From positions 1-64,000 of the forward strand of contig DAIMXP010000003.1 of NCBI GenBank assembly GCA_036734945.1: 64,000 nucleotides of DNA, read 5' to 3'. Shown here one piece after another: positions 39,048 through 48,310 of this stretch; positions within the stretch are counted from its first letter, which is position 1, and every line of letters begins with the position of its first letter. The notes under the pieces are model-generated. The model was given only the letters and a program-made list of their open reading frames with translations, was not told where the DNA came from and did not search any database. Source of the stretch: UBA4733 sp036734945. Its GTDB lineage: Bacteria; Chloroflexota; UBA4733. Made by a program: the position numbers and the translations under genes.

Positions 39048-40752
39048 TCAGCGCGCGCTGCTGGAGCGTTCCAGGTCGAGCTGGGGACCGGCCGGTGTCG
39101 GCGTCTCCTCGTAGCGGGCGATCCGGCCGAACTGGTGCAGGAGTTCGCCGACGCGGATCACTTGCTCTTGCAGCGTCTGCAGGTCATCTGCCATTCGGGC
39201 GGGCAGGTCGGGATCGGCCGCCAGCAATTCGGCAATACCGAGCGCGGCGCCGAGCGGGCTCGCCAACTCGTGGACGACGGCGCGCCCGGTGCGCATGGCT
39301 CCTTCGACGCGAGACTGCGCGGCCAGCGCCGCATCACGTTCCACCTGTAGTTGGCGGATAGCACTATGGTCGGTCATAGCGCCAGCGCCGCCGACAACGC
39401 GATCGCCCTGCATGCGCGGTCCCACGGTGACGAGCACGAGAACGGGGTCGCCCTCGCGATGCAGCAGCACGAGCTCGCGTTGCAGCACTACCCGGTCGCC
39501 GCGGGCGCGGTTGCCAATCCGCCGGTCGAAGCGGGCGTGCTCTGCCGGGTGGAGGAACTCCCGCAGGTTCCGGCCGACCATTTCATGGGCGTCCCAGCCC
39601 AGCAGTTCCGAGCATGCCCCTTGCACGCGCGTGAGGACACCGCTCAGGTCATAGGTCATCACTATCGTCGCTGACGCTTGTAGCGCAGTCGCCAGTTGCT
39701 CTCGTATGAGGCTTTCCTCTTCGGCCAGGCGGGCGCGGGAGATTGCGCCACCGAGTTGCTCGGCCACCAGGCGGAACAGGGCAAGATCATCGTCTCTCGG
39801 CGGGCGGTACTGATTCCAGATGAAGTGCAGCACGCCGATAACGGCGCCGCCGTGCCTGATCGGCGTCAGGACACGTTGCTCACTGGAGGTGTGAAAGCGC
39901 TGCTGTGTGGGGCGGTGAATGGCCGGGTGACTCCCATCAAAGATAAGTTGCTGTCCGGTGCGCACAGCCAGGGCATAGATATCCTCCTCCGGGTGAGGCG
40001 CGTCGTAGAGACGGCGCACGGTGGCCTTCAGGAGCCCGGGCGGCAGGTTGAGGCCGACGCGACCACACACAAACTGCCGCTGGTCATCGACCAGGGCCAC
40101 CTGGCCACCGGTCGAAGAGATAAAGGCGGCGGTCTCGCGCAGGACTCGTGTCAACATGGCATCCAGGTCATCGTCGGTATTGACGGCGGCGGACACACGC
40201 TGGAGCAGCTCTAATTTGGAGCATCCGCTCGTCGGCTTCCGCGCGCAGTTGAGCCTGCTGCACCGCTCCAGCGGCGTGGTCGGCCAGCACCTGCAGCGGT
40301 ACGAGGAGCGACTCGTTGAAGGCGGCGGTCTGCTCGCTGTCGGCGTGCAAGGTGCCGATGCTGCGCTCGCCGGCGCGCAACGGAACAATCAGGCTGCTGC
40401 CGGGACGCGCGATGAGGAGCGCCGCCGACCCGGCGAAGTCGCCGATCGTGGTGGGCGATGTCAGATCTTCCGAGTAGATGCCGCGCCCACGTTCGAGCGC
40501 CTGCACCGTGTTGCTACCGGCCAGATTCTCGCCGCTTGCCCAGAGGTACGTGTCGGGACGGCGCCAGACGTAGACCCGGCAAGGGCCAACGTACTCCTGT
40601 GGATCGGGTAGCAGTCGCACGCCGCCACGGTCGGCGCCGGTGAGCGTGGCCATGCCGCGCAACAGTGCCTGCAATGCCGCGTCCAGGCCGCTCGCCGCTG
40701 CGATAGCAGCAGTGGTGTGGGCAACGATCTGCAACTCGTCCACGCGTTCCAT
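39048..40752 (-). pseudogene. GAF-GAF-PAS-HisKA sensor kinase, frameshifted and lacking the ATPase domain
   Basis: From ATG 40752 a first GAF domain (VDELQIVAHTTAAIAAASG to LADHAAGAVQQAQLRAEADE) is encoded. Near 40215 the frame shifts at CTCCAAATTAGAG and continues with a second GAF domain (KLELLQRVSAAVNTDDDLDA), a PAS domain (MTYDLSGVLTRVQGACSELL) and a HisKA-like helix with the phosphorylated His in VVHELASPLGAALG. The C-terminal HATPase part is absent; the gene ends soon after the His helix. A frameshift and a missing ATPase make autokinase activity unlikely. The shift could be a sequencing error; the truncation cannot. Confidence 0.7.
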
Positions 40753-40803
40753 GGAGTAAGCATGCCATGGGGAACAGGGCCGCGACTGCGGCGGCCCCAC
40801 GCA

Positions 40804-42669
40804 TCAGCCGGACAATGCCCCTTCACTCGGCACACGCCGGCTTGTGGCGCGGAACTGACTAGCGTAGAGGCGCTGGTAGAAGCCTTCCTGCTGCAGCAGC
40901 TCGACGTGGCTACCGCGCTCGACGATCTCGCCGTGGTTGATGACCAGGATCTGGTCGGCGTCGCGGATGGTGGAGAGGCGGTGGGCGATCACGAAGCTGG
41001 TGCGACCGGCCATCAGGCGGCGCGTCGCCTCCTGGATGTGCTGCTCCGTGCGCGTGTCGACGCTGCTGGTCGCCTCGTCGAGGATCAGGATGCTGGGGTC
41101 GGCCAGGATGGCGCGGGCGATGGCCAGTAACTGGCGCTGGCCCTGGCTGACGTTGCTGCCGCGCTCGGAGAGCGGCGTGGCGTAGCCCTGCGGCAGGCGG
41201 TGGATGAACTGATCGGCGTTGGCCAGCGTCGCGGCAGCGATCACCTCGGCGTCGCTGGCGTCGAGCTTGCCGTAGCGGATGTTGTCCAGCACCGTGCCAC
41301 TGAACAGGTAGGTGTCCTGCAACACGATGCCGAGTTGCCGGCGCAGGTCCTCCTTCTTGATGCGGCGGATGTCCTGGCCGTCGACCAGGATGCTGCCGCT
41401 GTCGAGCTCGTAGAAGCGAGTAAGCAGGTTGACGATGGTCGTCTTGCCGGCGCCGGTGGGGCCGACAAGGGCCACGACCTGGCCCGGTTCGGCGTGCAGG
41501 CTGACGTGCTGCAGCACCGGCGTGGCGCGCTCATAGGAGAAGTGGACATCCTCGAAGACCACGTCGCCCTGTATTTTGGCGAGCGGCAGGGCGTCGGGCG
41601 CATCCGTTTCCACCGGCTCGTCCAGCACCTCGAAGACGCGCTCCGCGCCGGCCACGGCCGCCTGCATGGTGTTGTAGAGGTTGGCGATGTTGTTGAGGGG
41701 GCGACCGAACTGGCCGGTGTAGTTGATGAAGCTGGCGATAGTACCGACGCTGGCCAGCCCCTGCACCGCCATCCAGCCGCCGCCGCCGGCCACGACGGCG
41801 ATGCTGAGGTTGCCGACGGCGTTCATGAGCGGTCCCATGAAGCCGGAGAAGGTCTGCGCCTGGGTGGCCGCCCGGCGCAAGTCGGCGTTGGCGGCGTCGA
41901 ACTGCTCGATCACGGTTGCCTCGCGGCGGTAGGCTTTGACCACGCGCTGCCCGGTGATGGTCTCCTCGATCAGCCCGTTGAGCGTGCCGAGCGTCGCCTG
42001 CTGGGCCCGGAAGCCTTCCCGCGTGCGGCTGACGATCCAGCGGTTGAGGGTGATCGTGAGCAGCACCGTGGAACCGATGCTGAGCAAGGCCAGGTGCCAG
42101 TTGAGCCAGAGCATGGCCGCCGCCACACCGATCAGGCTGAGGACGCCGGAGAGCAACTGCGTCACGCTGTCGCTGAGCACGAGGTTGATGTTCTCCACGT
42201 CGTTGGTGAGCCGGCTCATGGTATCGCCGTGCGCTCGCTGGTCGAAGAAGCGCAGCGGCAGCGCCTGCAGCTTGGCGAAGAGGTCGCTGCGCAGGTCGCG
42301 CACGGTGCGCTGGGCGGCCCCGGCCATGACATAGCTCTGCAGCCAGGTCAGCAGCGACGTGCCGAGGTAGGCGGCCAGCATCAGCAGCAACAGGTGCGCC
42401 AGACCGGGCAGGTCGCCTTTGAGGATGTACTGGTCAATTGCTCGGCCCAGCAGGTAGGGACCCAGCAGACCGAGCAGGGTGGTGGCGACGACCAGCGCCA
42501 AGGTGATAAACAGGGCGGCGCGCTGGCGGCTGAGGTAGCCCCAGACCCGGCGCACCGTGCCGCGCGTATTCTTGGCGCGCACCTTGGGTTGGCCCAGCGG
42601 GCCGGGGCCGCCGCGCGCGAAGAAGGGCGGCAGCGGGGGCGGCGCCGACTGCTCCCTAGACGACGCCAT
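40804..42669 (-). CDS. ABC exporter half-transporter with canonical Walker B
   Basis: 621 residues: a Pro-rich N-terminus, six membrane segments, then an ATP-binding domain with Walker A GPTGAGKT, the non-canonical signature SNVSQGQRQ, Walker B ILILDEATS (catalytic Glu) and the H-loop IAHRLSTI. It pairs with the upstream gene, which has complementary defects. The two genes overlap by 14 nt. The pair should be a heterodimeric multidrug or lipid exporter of the TM287/288 or BmrCD type. Confidence 0.85.
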   Translation of the reverse strand: MASSREQSAPPPLPPFFARGGPGPLGQPKVRAKNTRGTVRRVWGYLSRQRAALFITLALVVATTLLGLLGPYLLGRAIDQYILKGDLPGLAHLLLLMLAAYLGTSLLTWLQSYVMAGAAQRTVRDLRSDLFAKLQALPLRFFDQRAHGDTMSRLTNDVENINLVLSDSVTQLLSGVLSLIGVAAAMLWLNWHLALLSIGSTVLLTITLNRWIVSRTREGFRAQQATLGTLNGLIEETITGQRVVKAYRREATVIEQFDAANADLRRAATQAQTFSGFMGPLMNAVGNLSIAVVAGGGGWMAVQGLASVGTIASFINYTGQFGRPLNNIANLYNTMQAAVAGAERVFEVLDEPVETDAPDALPLAKIQGDVVFEDVHFSYERATPVLQHVSLHAEPGQVVALVGPTGAGKTTIVNLLTRFYELDSGSILVDGQDIRRIKKEDLRRQLGIVLQDTYLFSGTVLDNIRYGKLDASDAEVIAAATLANADQFIHRLPQGYATPLSERGSNVSQGQRQLLAIARAILADPSILILDEATSSVDTRTEQHIQEATRRLMAGRTSFVIAHRLSTIRDADQILVINHGEIVERGSHVELLQQEGFYQRLYASQFRATSRRVPSEGALSG

Positions 42670-44407
42670 GGGCCAGCGCTCCCTGTTCCATCTGTGATTC
42701 GTAGATCTCGCGATAGATCTGGCTGGTCGCCAGCAACTCGTCGTGCGTGCCGGCGGCGGCGATGCGGCCGTCCTCCAGGATCAGAATCTTGTCGGCGCTG
42801 AGGACCGTGCTGATGCGCTGAGCCACCAGCAGCCGCGTCTGGCCGCCCTGTTTGCTGGTCAGGGCGGCCTGCAGGCGCGCCTCCGTCTCCACATCCACGG
42901 CGCTGGTGCTGTCGTCCAGCAGCAGCACGGCCGGCTGGGTCAACAGGGCGCGGGCGATGGCGAGGCGCTGCTTCTGGCCGCCGGAGAGGTTGACGCCGCG
43001 CTGCCCCACCAGGGTGGCATAGCCCTCGGGGAAGTGCATGATGAAGTCGTGGGCCTGAGCCAGCTCGGCGGCCGCCACGACTTCGGCGTCGGTCGCTGCC
43101 GGCCGGCCATAGCGAATGTTGTCGGCGATGCTGCCGCTGAAGAGCACCGACTCCTGCAGGGCGATGCCGACTGCGCCGCGCAAGGCGGACTGGTCGATAC
43201 CGCGCACGTCCACGCCGTCGATGGTCACGCGACCGGCCGTCACGTCGTACAGGCGCGGGATGAGCTGCAGCAGGCTGGACTTGCCGGCGCCGGTGGCGCC
43301 GAGCAGGGCGACCGTCTGGCCCGACTCGGCCACGAAGCTGATGCCCTGCAGCACCGGGTCGTGCTCCTGACCGCGATAGCTGAAGCTGACATCCTCGAAG
43401 GCAACGCGGCCGCGCGGCGCGAAGGCGGGCAGCGCGCCGGGCCGGTCGACGACCTCCGGCTCGCTCGTCAGCACCTCCTCGACGCGCTCCGCCGAGGCCC
43501 CGGCGCGGGAGAAGCGCACCACCAGCATGCTGACGCCGACCAGGGCCAGCAGCGTCTGCGCCAGGTAGTTGAGGAAGGCGATCAGTTGCCCCACCTGCAG
43601 GCCGCCGGACTTGACCTGCAGGCCGCCCAGCCAGAGCGCGGCCACCACGCCGCCGTTGAGCACCAGCAGCATGAAGGGCATGGTGACGGCCCCCAAGCGC
43701 ACGGCTGCCAGGTTCTGGGTCATCAGGCGCACGTTGGCAGCGCCGAAGCGCCGCGCCTCGTGGGCGGAGCGCGCGAAGGCTTTGACCACGCGCACGCCGG
43801 CCAGGTTCTCCTGCATCACGGTGTTCAGGCTGTCGAGCCGGCGCTGCACCTCGCCGAACATGGGGAAGGTGCGCCCGATGATCCAGATCACTTCGCCCAG
43901 CACGATGGGCACCAGCACCAGGTAGAGCAGCGCCAGTGGGGGGCTGGTGAGGACCGCCATGATCACGCTGCCGACCAGCAGCAACGGCACGCGCACCATA
44001 ATGCGTAGCAGCATCATGACCATGTCCGTCACCTGCTGCACATCGTTGGTGAGGCGCGTGACGAGCTTGCCGGTCTCCAGCGCGTCGAGGTTGCCGAAGG
44101 AGAGCGCCTGCACCCGGCGGAAGAGCGTACCGCGCAGGTCGGCGCCGAAAGCCTGGCCGGCCAGGATGGCGAAGACGGTGCAGCCCATGCCGCCGGCCAG
44201 CCCGATCAAGGCGGCGCCGACCATGAAGGCGCCGGCCTGCAGGACGACCGCCATATCCAGGCGCAGGATGCCCTGATCGACGATGCGCTGGACCAGGCGC
44301 GGCTGGGTCAGGTCCATGGCGACTTCGAGTACCATGCAGAGGGGGGCGAGCACCGCCCAGAGGCGATAGGGCTTGAGGAAGATCGCCAGACGGCGGGTGG
44401 CGCCCAA
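42656..44407 (-). CDS. ABC exporter half-transporter with degenerate Walker B
   Basis: 583 residues: six membrane segments, then the ATP-binding domain with Walker A GATGAGKS (about 370-377), a canonical signature NLSGGQKQR, and Walker B LLLDDSTS in which the catalytic Glu is replaced by Asp, plus VAQRISTV instead of the H-loop His. In the heterodimer this leaves one consensus and one degenerate ATP site. It is the first gene of the operon. Confidence 0.85.
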   Translation of the reverse strand: MGATRRLAIFLKPYRLWAVLAPLCMVLEVAMDLTQPRLVQRIVDQGILRLDMAVVLQAGAFMVGAALIGLAGGMGCTVFAILAGQAFGADLRGTLFRRVQALSFGNLDALETGKLVTRLTNDVQQVTDMVMMLLRIMVRVPLLLVGSVIMAVLTSPPLALLYLVLVPIVLGEVIWIIGRTFPMFGEVQRRLDSLNTVMQENLAGVRVVKAFARSAHEARRFGAANVRLMTQNLAAVRLGAVTMPFMLLVLNGGVVAALWLGGLQVKSGGLQVGQLIAFLNYLAQTLLALVGVSMLVVRFSRAGASAERVEEVLTSEPEVVDRPGALPAFAPRGRVAFEDVSFSYRGQEHDPVLQGISFVAESGQTVALLGATGAGKSSLLQLIPRLYDVTAGRVTIDGVDVRGIDQSALRGAVGIALQESVLFSGSIADNIRYGRPAATDAEVVAAAELAQAHDFIMHFPEGYATLVGQRGVNLSGGQKQRLAIARALLTQPAVLLLDDSTSAVDVETEARLQAALTSKQGGQTRLLVAQRISTVLSADKILILEDGRIAAAGTHDELLATSQIYREIYESQMEQGALAHGVV

Positions 44408-44500
44408 GGATGGTCCTTACCTGTGTTCCGCGGTAGAGTATCGGAGCGTGTACCGGCAAAAGTCAAGCAGGCGCCCAGCAGCGCCAGGAGGAGATTTGAG

Positions 44501-44842
44501 ATGGCGCGCGGGCGGGAGCGCTCCCCTTCCTGGACGGAGGAGGAGTTCGGCCCCTGGGCCGACGCCAAGCTGCAGGTCAGCCCGAAGTTCGGCATGGGCG
44601 GCGCGGCCCGCCCCGGCGATCAAACGGACTGGCGCGACCTCGTGCCGCGCATCACCTGCCCAACGCTCCTGGTCACCGCCGACCCCGACCGTGGCGCGAT
44701 CGTCACGCCGGAAGCGGCAGCCGAAGCGGCACAACTGAACCCGCGCCTGCGGGTGGTCCGGCTGAGCGGCGCGGGGCACAACATCCGGCGGGAGCAGTTC
44801 GAGGGCTTCCTGCAGGCCGCGCGCGACTTCCTCCGGCAATGA
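44501..44842 (+). pseudogene. C-terminal fragment of an alpha/beta hydrolase
   Basis: 113 residues from ATG 44501 with AGGAGGA upstream. It includes the late part of the fold: ITCPTLLVTADPDRGAIVTP with the acid residue and LSGAGHNIRREQFEGFL with the His. The nucleophile elbow (G-x-S-x-G) and the first half of the protein are missing, so no hydrolase activity is expected. It may still be translated. Confidence 0.6.
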
Positions 44843-44854
44843 TGGAGAGCACGC

Positions 44855-45952
44855 CTAACTGACGAGAAGCTCCTCAAGGCGGTGATCTTCCAGCGCCGCC
44901 AGGCAACGTGAGACAATCACGTCGAAAAGCTCCTGTCCGCGAGGGCTGCTCAGATCGAGGAGGGCTCCGGCGCGGACCGCGACGTAGAGACTGTTCAGCA
45001 TGCCGAGGCGATAGTCGCGCCGGCACTCGGCCAGGGAGTAGTCCCCGACGCCATGGTCGGTGAGGGCGCCGTAGTAGGTCTCAAGGATGCGCGTCTCGAT
45101 GGCACGTCGGACGTCCGTCGGCAGGCTGCCAGCCATGAAGTAGGCGAGGTCGCTTGGTCCGCGCTCGCGCCCCGAACGTTGCCAATCCACGACCGCGAGC
45201 GGCTGCGTGCTGCCGGTCGCACCGAAGAGCATATTGTCCAGCCGGAAGTCACCATGCACGATGGTCCATGGTCGGCGTGATTGCTCGGTGCGCACGGCGA
45301 CGACGTTGCCACGAAAGCGGCTGCCCAGTTCGAGGAAGCGGCCGGGAAGCTGGTCGCGGTATTTGGCGAGGATGCCATCCCAGGCAGCCGTGTAGGTCTG
45401 CTCGATCATCTGGAAGAGCTGGGGGCTCGCCAGCGGGAAGCAGGTGAACTCGGCGAGTCGCGGATGGTCCCACCAGGCGCCCTGGAAGGCAGCAAGCTCG
45501 CGCGCGATGAGCTCCGCCTCCGCCGGCGTGCAGCCGCCGACGTTGTCGCCCGGTCGTGCATCGCTGATCTCCTCCAGGAGGATGATGTTCTCGGCGGTGG
45601 TCGCGTCGAGGGCGCTGTAGTAGCAGCGCGGGGTGCGCAGGCGTGATGCCGGCGCGACGTGGGTATAGAAGCCGATCTCCCGCTCGTAGAAGCCGACGGC
45701 GTGTAGGGCGGCTCGCACTGTAGGATTGCTGTTGGGGAACTTGGCAACGAGTGTGCCGGGAGCGCCCTGCTCCTCCTGGTCGTAATCCAGGCGGAGGCGC
45801 AACACCGTTCCGGTGAATCCCCGCCCCGTGCCCAATTGCTCAGGGATCACAGCGGTGACGGTCGCCTCCTGGAGGGCGCCGCCGTCGCGCAGCACCTGCG
45901 TCAGCCATTGCGGCGTGACGGCCACGGGATCAGCCGGGATGGAATGCATCAT
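44855..45952 (-). CDS. APH-like phosphotransferase
   Basis: 365 residues from ATG 45952 with GAGGAGG upstream. The kinase fold is clear: GRGFTGTVLRLRLDYD (nucleotide loop), LVAKFPN (Lys), WTIVHGDFRLDNMLF (Brenner-type catalytic loop with Asp and Asn) and PLAVVDWQRSGRERG (metal-binding Asp). The family (DUF1679/ecdysteroid kinase-like or aminoglycoside phosphotransferase) phosphorylates small hydroxylated molecules. The substrate is not evident. It is convergent with the hydrolase fragment. Confidence 0.75.
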   Translation of the reverse strand: MMHSIPADPVAVTPQWLTQVLRDGGALQEATVTAVIPEQLGTGRGFTGTVLRLRLDYDQEEQGAPGTLVAKFPNSNPTVRAALHAVGFYEREIGFYTHVAPASRLRTPRCYYSALDATTAENIILLEEISDARPGDNVGGCTPAEAELIARELAAFQGAWWDHPRLAEFTCFPLASPQLFQMIEQTYTAAWDGILAKYRDQLPGRFLELGSRFRGNVVAVRTEQSRRPWTIVHGDFRLDNMLFGATGSTQPLAVVDWQRSGRERGPSDLAYFMAGSLPTDVRRAIETRILETYYGALTDHGVGDYSLAECRRDYRLGMLNSLYVAVRAGALLDLSSPRGQELFDVIVSRCLAALEDHRLEELLVS

Positions 45953-46564
45953 TAGCCAGTAACCTCCTCTTGACGATATGGCGGAAAGGCGACAGAGCCA
46001 GCGCACAGGTGATCATCGCGAACGTCACCACGGTGCTGTTCCAGTTCCATTGCCTGAGAGTCCAGGGTATAGACGCGCTGAGAGAATGTCAAGCGTTCGG
46101 TGTGCCAGGAATCTCGAATTCGCCGCCACGTCCTCAGCACGCCGGTAGCCTGCTCAAGGCGCGAATTGCTGCCGCCACGTCGGCGAGGCGGCGGCAGCGG
46201 ATCACTTTGGTAGGGTAGGCGGCCAGGAGGCGCGCCGTAGTAGCAACGGCGTTGGCATCCCGGTGGAGCAGGTCCGCCGGGAGCACGGCAGGCTCCAGGT
46301 AGCCTTGCCGCTGCCACCGATGCGCCCCTCGCGGACGTACCAGTGACATACGGCCAGTCTTTGACCGCTCCAATCGGAGAACACCACAATCTCGCTCGAT
46401 GTCAGTATTGTTGTTCCGCACGATGGGCCGCCGCCCGCGAGAGGTGGACGCTTCTGGTAACATCCTCATGTACCTCGCCAACGTCTGCGCGCTCAAAGAT
46501 GAGGGCGGCGTTGAAAAGGCGCCGAAGCTCGAAGGCGGAAACGTAGATTGGGAGAGTCGCGTTC
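45953..46564. other. Intergenic region, no supported gene
   Basis: The 612-bp region carries a minus-strand open frame of 120 codons at 46134-46496. Its second half (LEPAVLPADLLHRDANAVAT, ending RLADVAAAIRAL) looks protein-like, but the first half does not. It could be a decayed gene fragment. No RNA gene or repeat was seen. Confidence 0.35.
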
Positions 46565-46831
46565 ATGCCGGCAAATCTGGACCAGTCACTGCGCGATCAC
46601 CTGCTGGCGTATGCTGACGGTCAGTGCTCTCTCGTGGACTTCGATCGTTGGTTCACGACGCACGTGCTCACTCTACTCGAGCAGCTCACCTCAGACAGGG
46701 AAAGTCAGCGGCGAGTGTACAGCATCGTCGGGGAATTGGCGGAGTACGATGACGGGGTCTGGACCGAGAAGCAGTTGCGGGCCCGCCTGCGCCGACTCGC
46801 CAATGCTCCAGTGCTCCTTGCCGCTTCATAG
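46565..46831 (+). CDS. Small hypothetical helical protein
   Basis: 88 residues from ATG 46565. The sequence is helical and acidic (LRDHLLAYADGQCSLVDFDR, WTEKQLRARLRRLANAPVLL). Composition is like that of real proteins. No family recognised. It lies convergent with a Uma2-like gene. Confidence 0.5.
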   Translation: MPANLDQSLRDHLLAYADGQCSLVDFDRWFTTHVLTLLEQLTSDRESQRRVYSIVGELAEYDDGVWTEKQLRARLRRLANAPVLLAAS

Positions 46832-46868
46832 GCGACATCATCGCCGGTAGCTGACGCGGAAAATGCCG

Positions 46869-47435
46869 TTAGCCGGACGCCAGGATCTGGTCGGCCGCCA
46901 AAACGAGCCCCGACACGACGGTAGATGCCAACGCCTGCCCCGGCCCGATCGCGACCACGTCACGGTAGCCCTCCAGTGCCGGGTTGCTATGGCGTTCGAA
47001 CCGCCGGTTATCCAGGTCAACGAGCCACACTTCTGGGATGCCGGCACGGGCGTAGCGCGGAATCTTCACCTGGCGGTCGTAGGCAAGCGAACTATCGGCC
47101 ACCTCGATCAGGAAATAGGTATCGGCCACAGCCGGGGTTGCTGCCTCGTAGAAATCGGCCCGGTAACGTAACACGGCGACATCAGGCTCCGGCTCCGTAT
47201 CGTCACTCAGTTGGAGCGGATTCTGGATGTCGACCAGCAGCAGGTCGCCGGCTTGCGCCGCCAGCAGCCGGTTGAGACGCCGGACGGTGGCGGCATGGAC
47301 ACGGCCGACTGGACTCATTCGGACAAGCTCGCCATCGATCAACTCCACCCGGTCGTCTTCGCCCAAAATGCCGGCTTCGGCGATGCGGTGATACTCGCCC
47401 ACGCTGAAGCGGACGTGCGTCAACTCCACGGCCAT
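46869..47435 (-). CDS. Uma2-family protein
   Basis: 188 residues from ATG 47435. It has the family blocks FSVGEYHRIAEAGILGEDDR, ELIDGELVRMSPVG, EPEPDVAVLRYR, YFLIEVADSSLAYDRQVKIP and YARAGIPEVWLVDLDNR, with the conserved Glu, Asp and Glu-x-Lys-like residues of the PD-(D/E)xK fold. This is the second of three Uma2 genes in the window and is not closely similar to the first. Confidence 0.8.
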   Translation of the reverse strand: MAVELTHVRFSVGEYHRIAEAGILGEDDRVELIDGELVRMSPVGRVHAATVRRLNRLLAAQAGDLLLVDIQNPLQLSDDTEPEPDVAVLRYRADFYEAATPAVADTYFLIEVADSSLAYDRQVKIPRYARAGIPEVWLVDLDNRRFERHSNPALEGYRDVVAIGPGQALASTVVSGLVLAADQILASG

Positions 47436-47497
47436 GGCGACCCTCCCGGAACCTGCGCTCGTCGGTACACCGTAGCATGCCTGGAGGACCGCAGGGA

Positions 47498-48310
47498 TCA
47501 CGCACTGCCGAGCGTTACCAGGATCGGCTTACCCCAGGTCGGCGGCGTGGCGTCAGGCACGAGCCGGCTGCCGTTCCAGGTGTAGCTGATCGTGACCGGC
47601 GGCTGGGAGGGGCAGCAGAGGGCATCGGTGGCAGCGTAGTGCGCGTAGCTGACGCTGAAGGTTCCGGCAGCCGGCGAGGAGACGCCGCGGATGCTCATGC
47701 TTTCCTGGTTGGCATCCCCGCCCAGAAAGGTCGTGCCGTGCCAGAAGAAGACGAGTTGCCCATAGCCATCGGCGGTGGGAAAGCGACCGCCGATGGCGGC
47801 AGTCAAGGCGCCGGCTCCGCCGTCCGAGATCGTCACGGGAGGCAGTTCCAGGGCCATGTGCTCGCTGGGGATGGCGACTTCCGTGGTGCGCGCCAGCAGT
47901 GCCGTAACGTCGGCCAGGGCGGGCACGTCGGCCACCGGTGTCGAAAGAAGGGTGGTTCCCGGCGTGCCGGCGTCGCTCTCCCAGGAGAAGCGCTGCGTGT
48001 TCAGGCGCAGTTCGATCCCGGCGGGACCGTTGATCCAGGTGTGGTAGCCGTCGGTGAAGGCGGTGAAGTTACGGGTACCCACTTGTGGGTGCTTGCGCCA
48101 GACGAGCAGACCGTGGGCGGTGTGCTGCAGGGCATCACCGTTGGCGGCGAAGGTCTGATCGTCAAGGCAGTTGGCAACGGTCAGGCCCAGGTCGGCGTGC
48201 AGCGTCTTGAAACCGAGGATGTACTGGCAGTTGGCAGCCAGGGCCGGCGTCGCCGGCAGGGCAAGGGCCACCAGGCACAGGATGATGGCGAGACTCCACC
48301 GACGTGGCAT
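47498..48310 (-). CDS. Secreted protein with CQYILGF...FTDGYHTWINGP domain
   Basis: 270 residues from ATG 48310 with a typical signal peptide (LAIILCLVALALPATPALAA). The mature N-terminal domain (CQYILGFKTLHADLGLTV, NFTAFTDGYHTWINGPAGIE, LRLNTQRFSWESDA) is shared with the secreted protein at 57333-58742. The C-terminal half is beta-rich with paired Cys. It is translated with the GH5 gene (TAATG overlap), so the two probably act together outside the cell. The domain's function is unknown to me. Confidence 0.75.
   Translation of the reverse strand: MPRRWSLAIILCLVALALPATPALAANCQYILGFKTLHADLGLTVANCLDDQTFAANGDALQHTAHGLLVWRKHPQVGTRNFTAFTDGYHTWINGPAGIELRLNTQRFSWESDAGTPGTTLLSTPVADVPALADVTALLARTTEVAIPSEHMALELPPVTISDGGAGALTAAIGGRFPTADGYGQLVFFWHGTTFLGGDANQESMSIRGVSSPAAGTFSVSYAHYAATDALCCPSQPPVTISYTWNGSRLVPDATPPTWGKPILVTLGSA

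Noticed and set aside
41200..44008. Long plus-strand frames over the ABC exporter genes
   Set aside because: They are antisense shadows without domain signatures; the minus strand has complete ABC motifs.
45952..46389. Minus-strand frame of 145 codons
   Set aside because: Composition is that of a random GC-rich frame (Pro, Arg, Gly) and no start or domain supports it.
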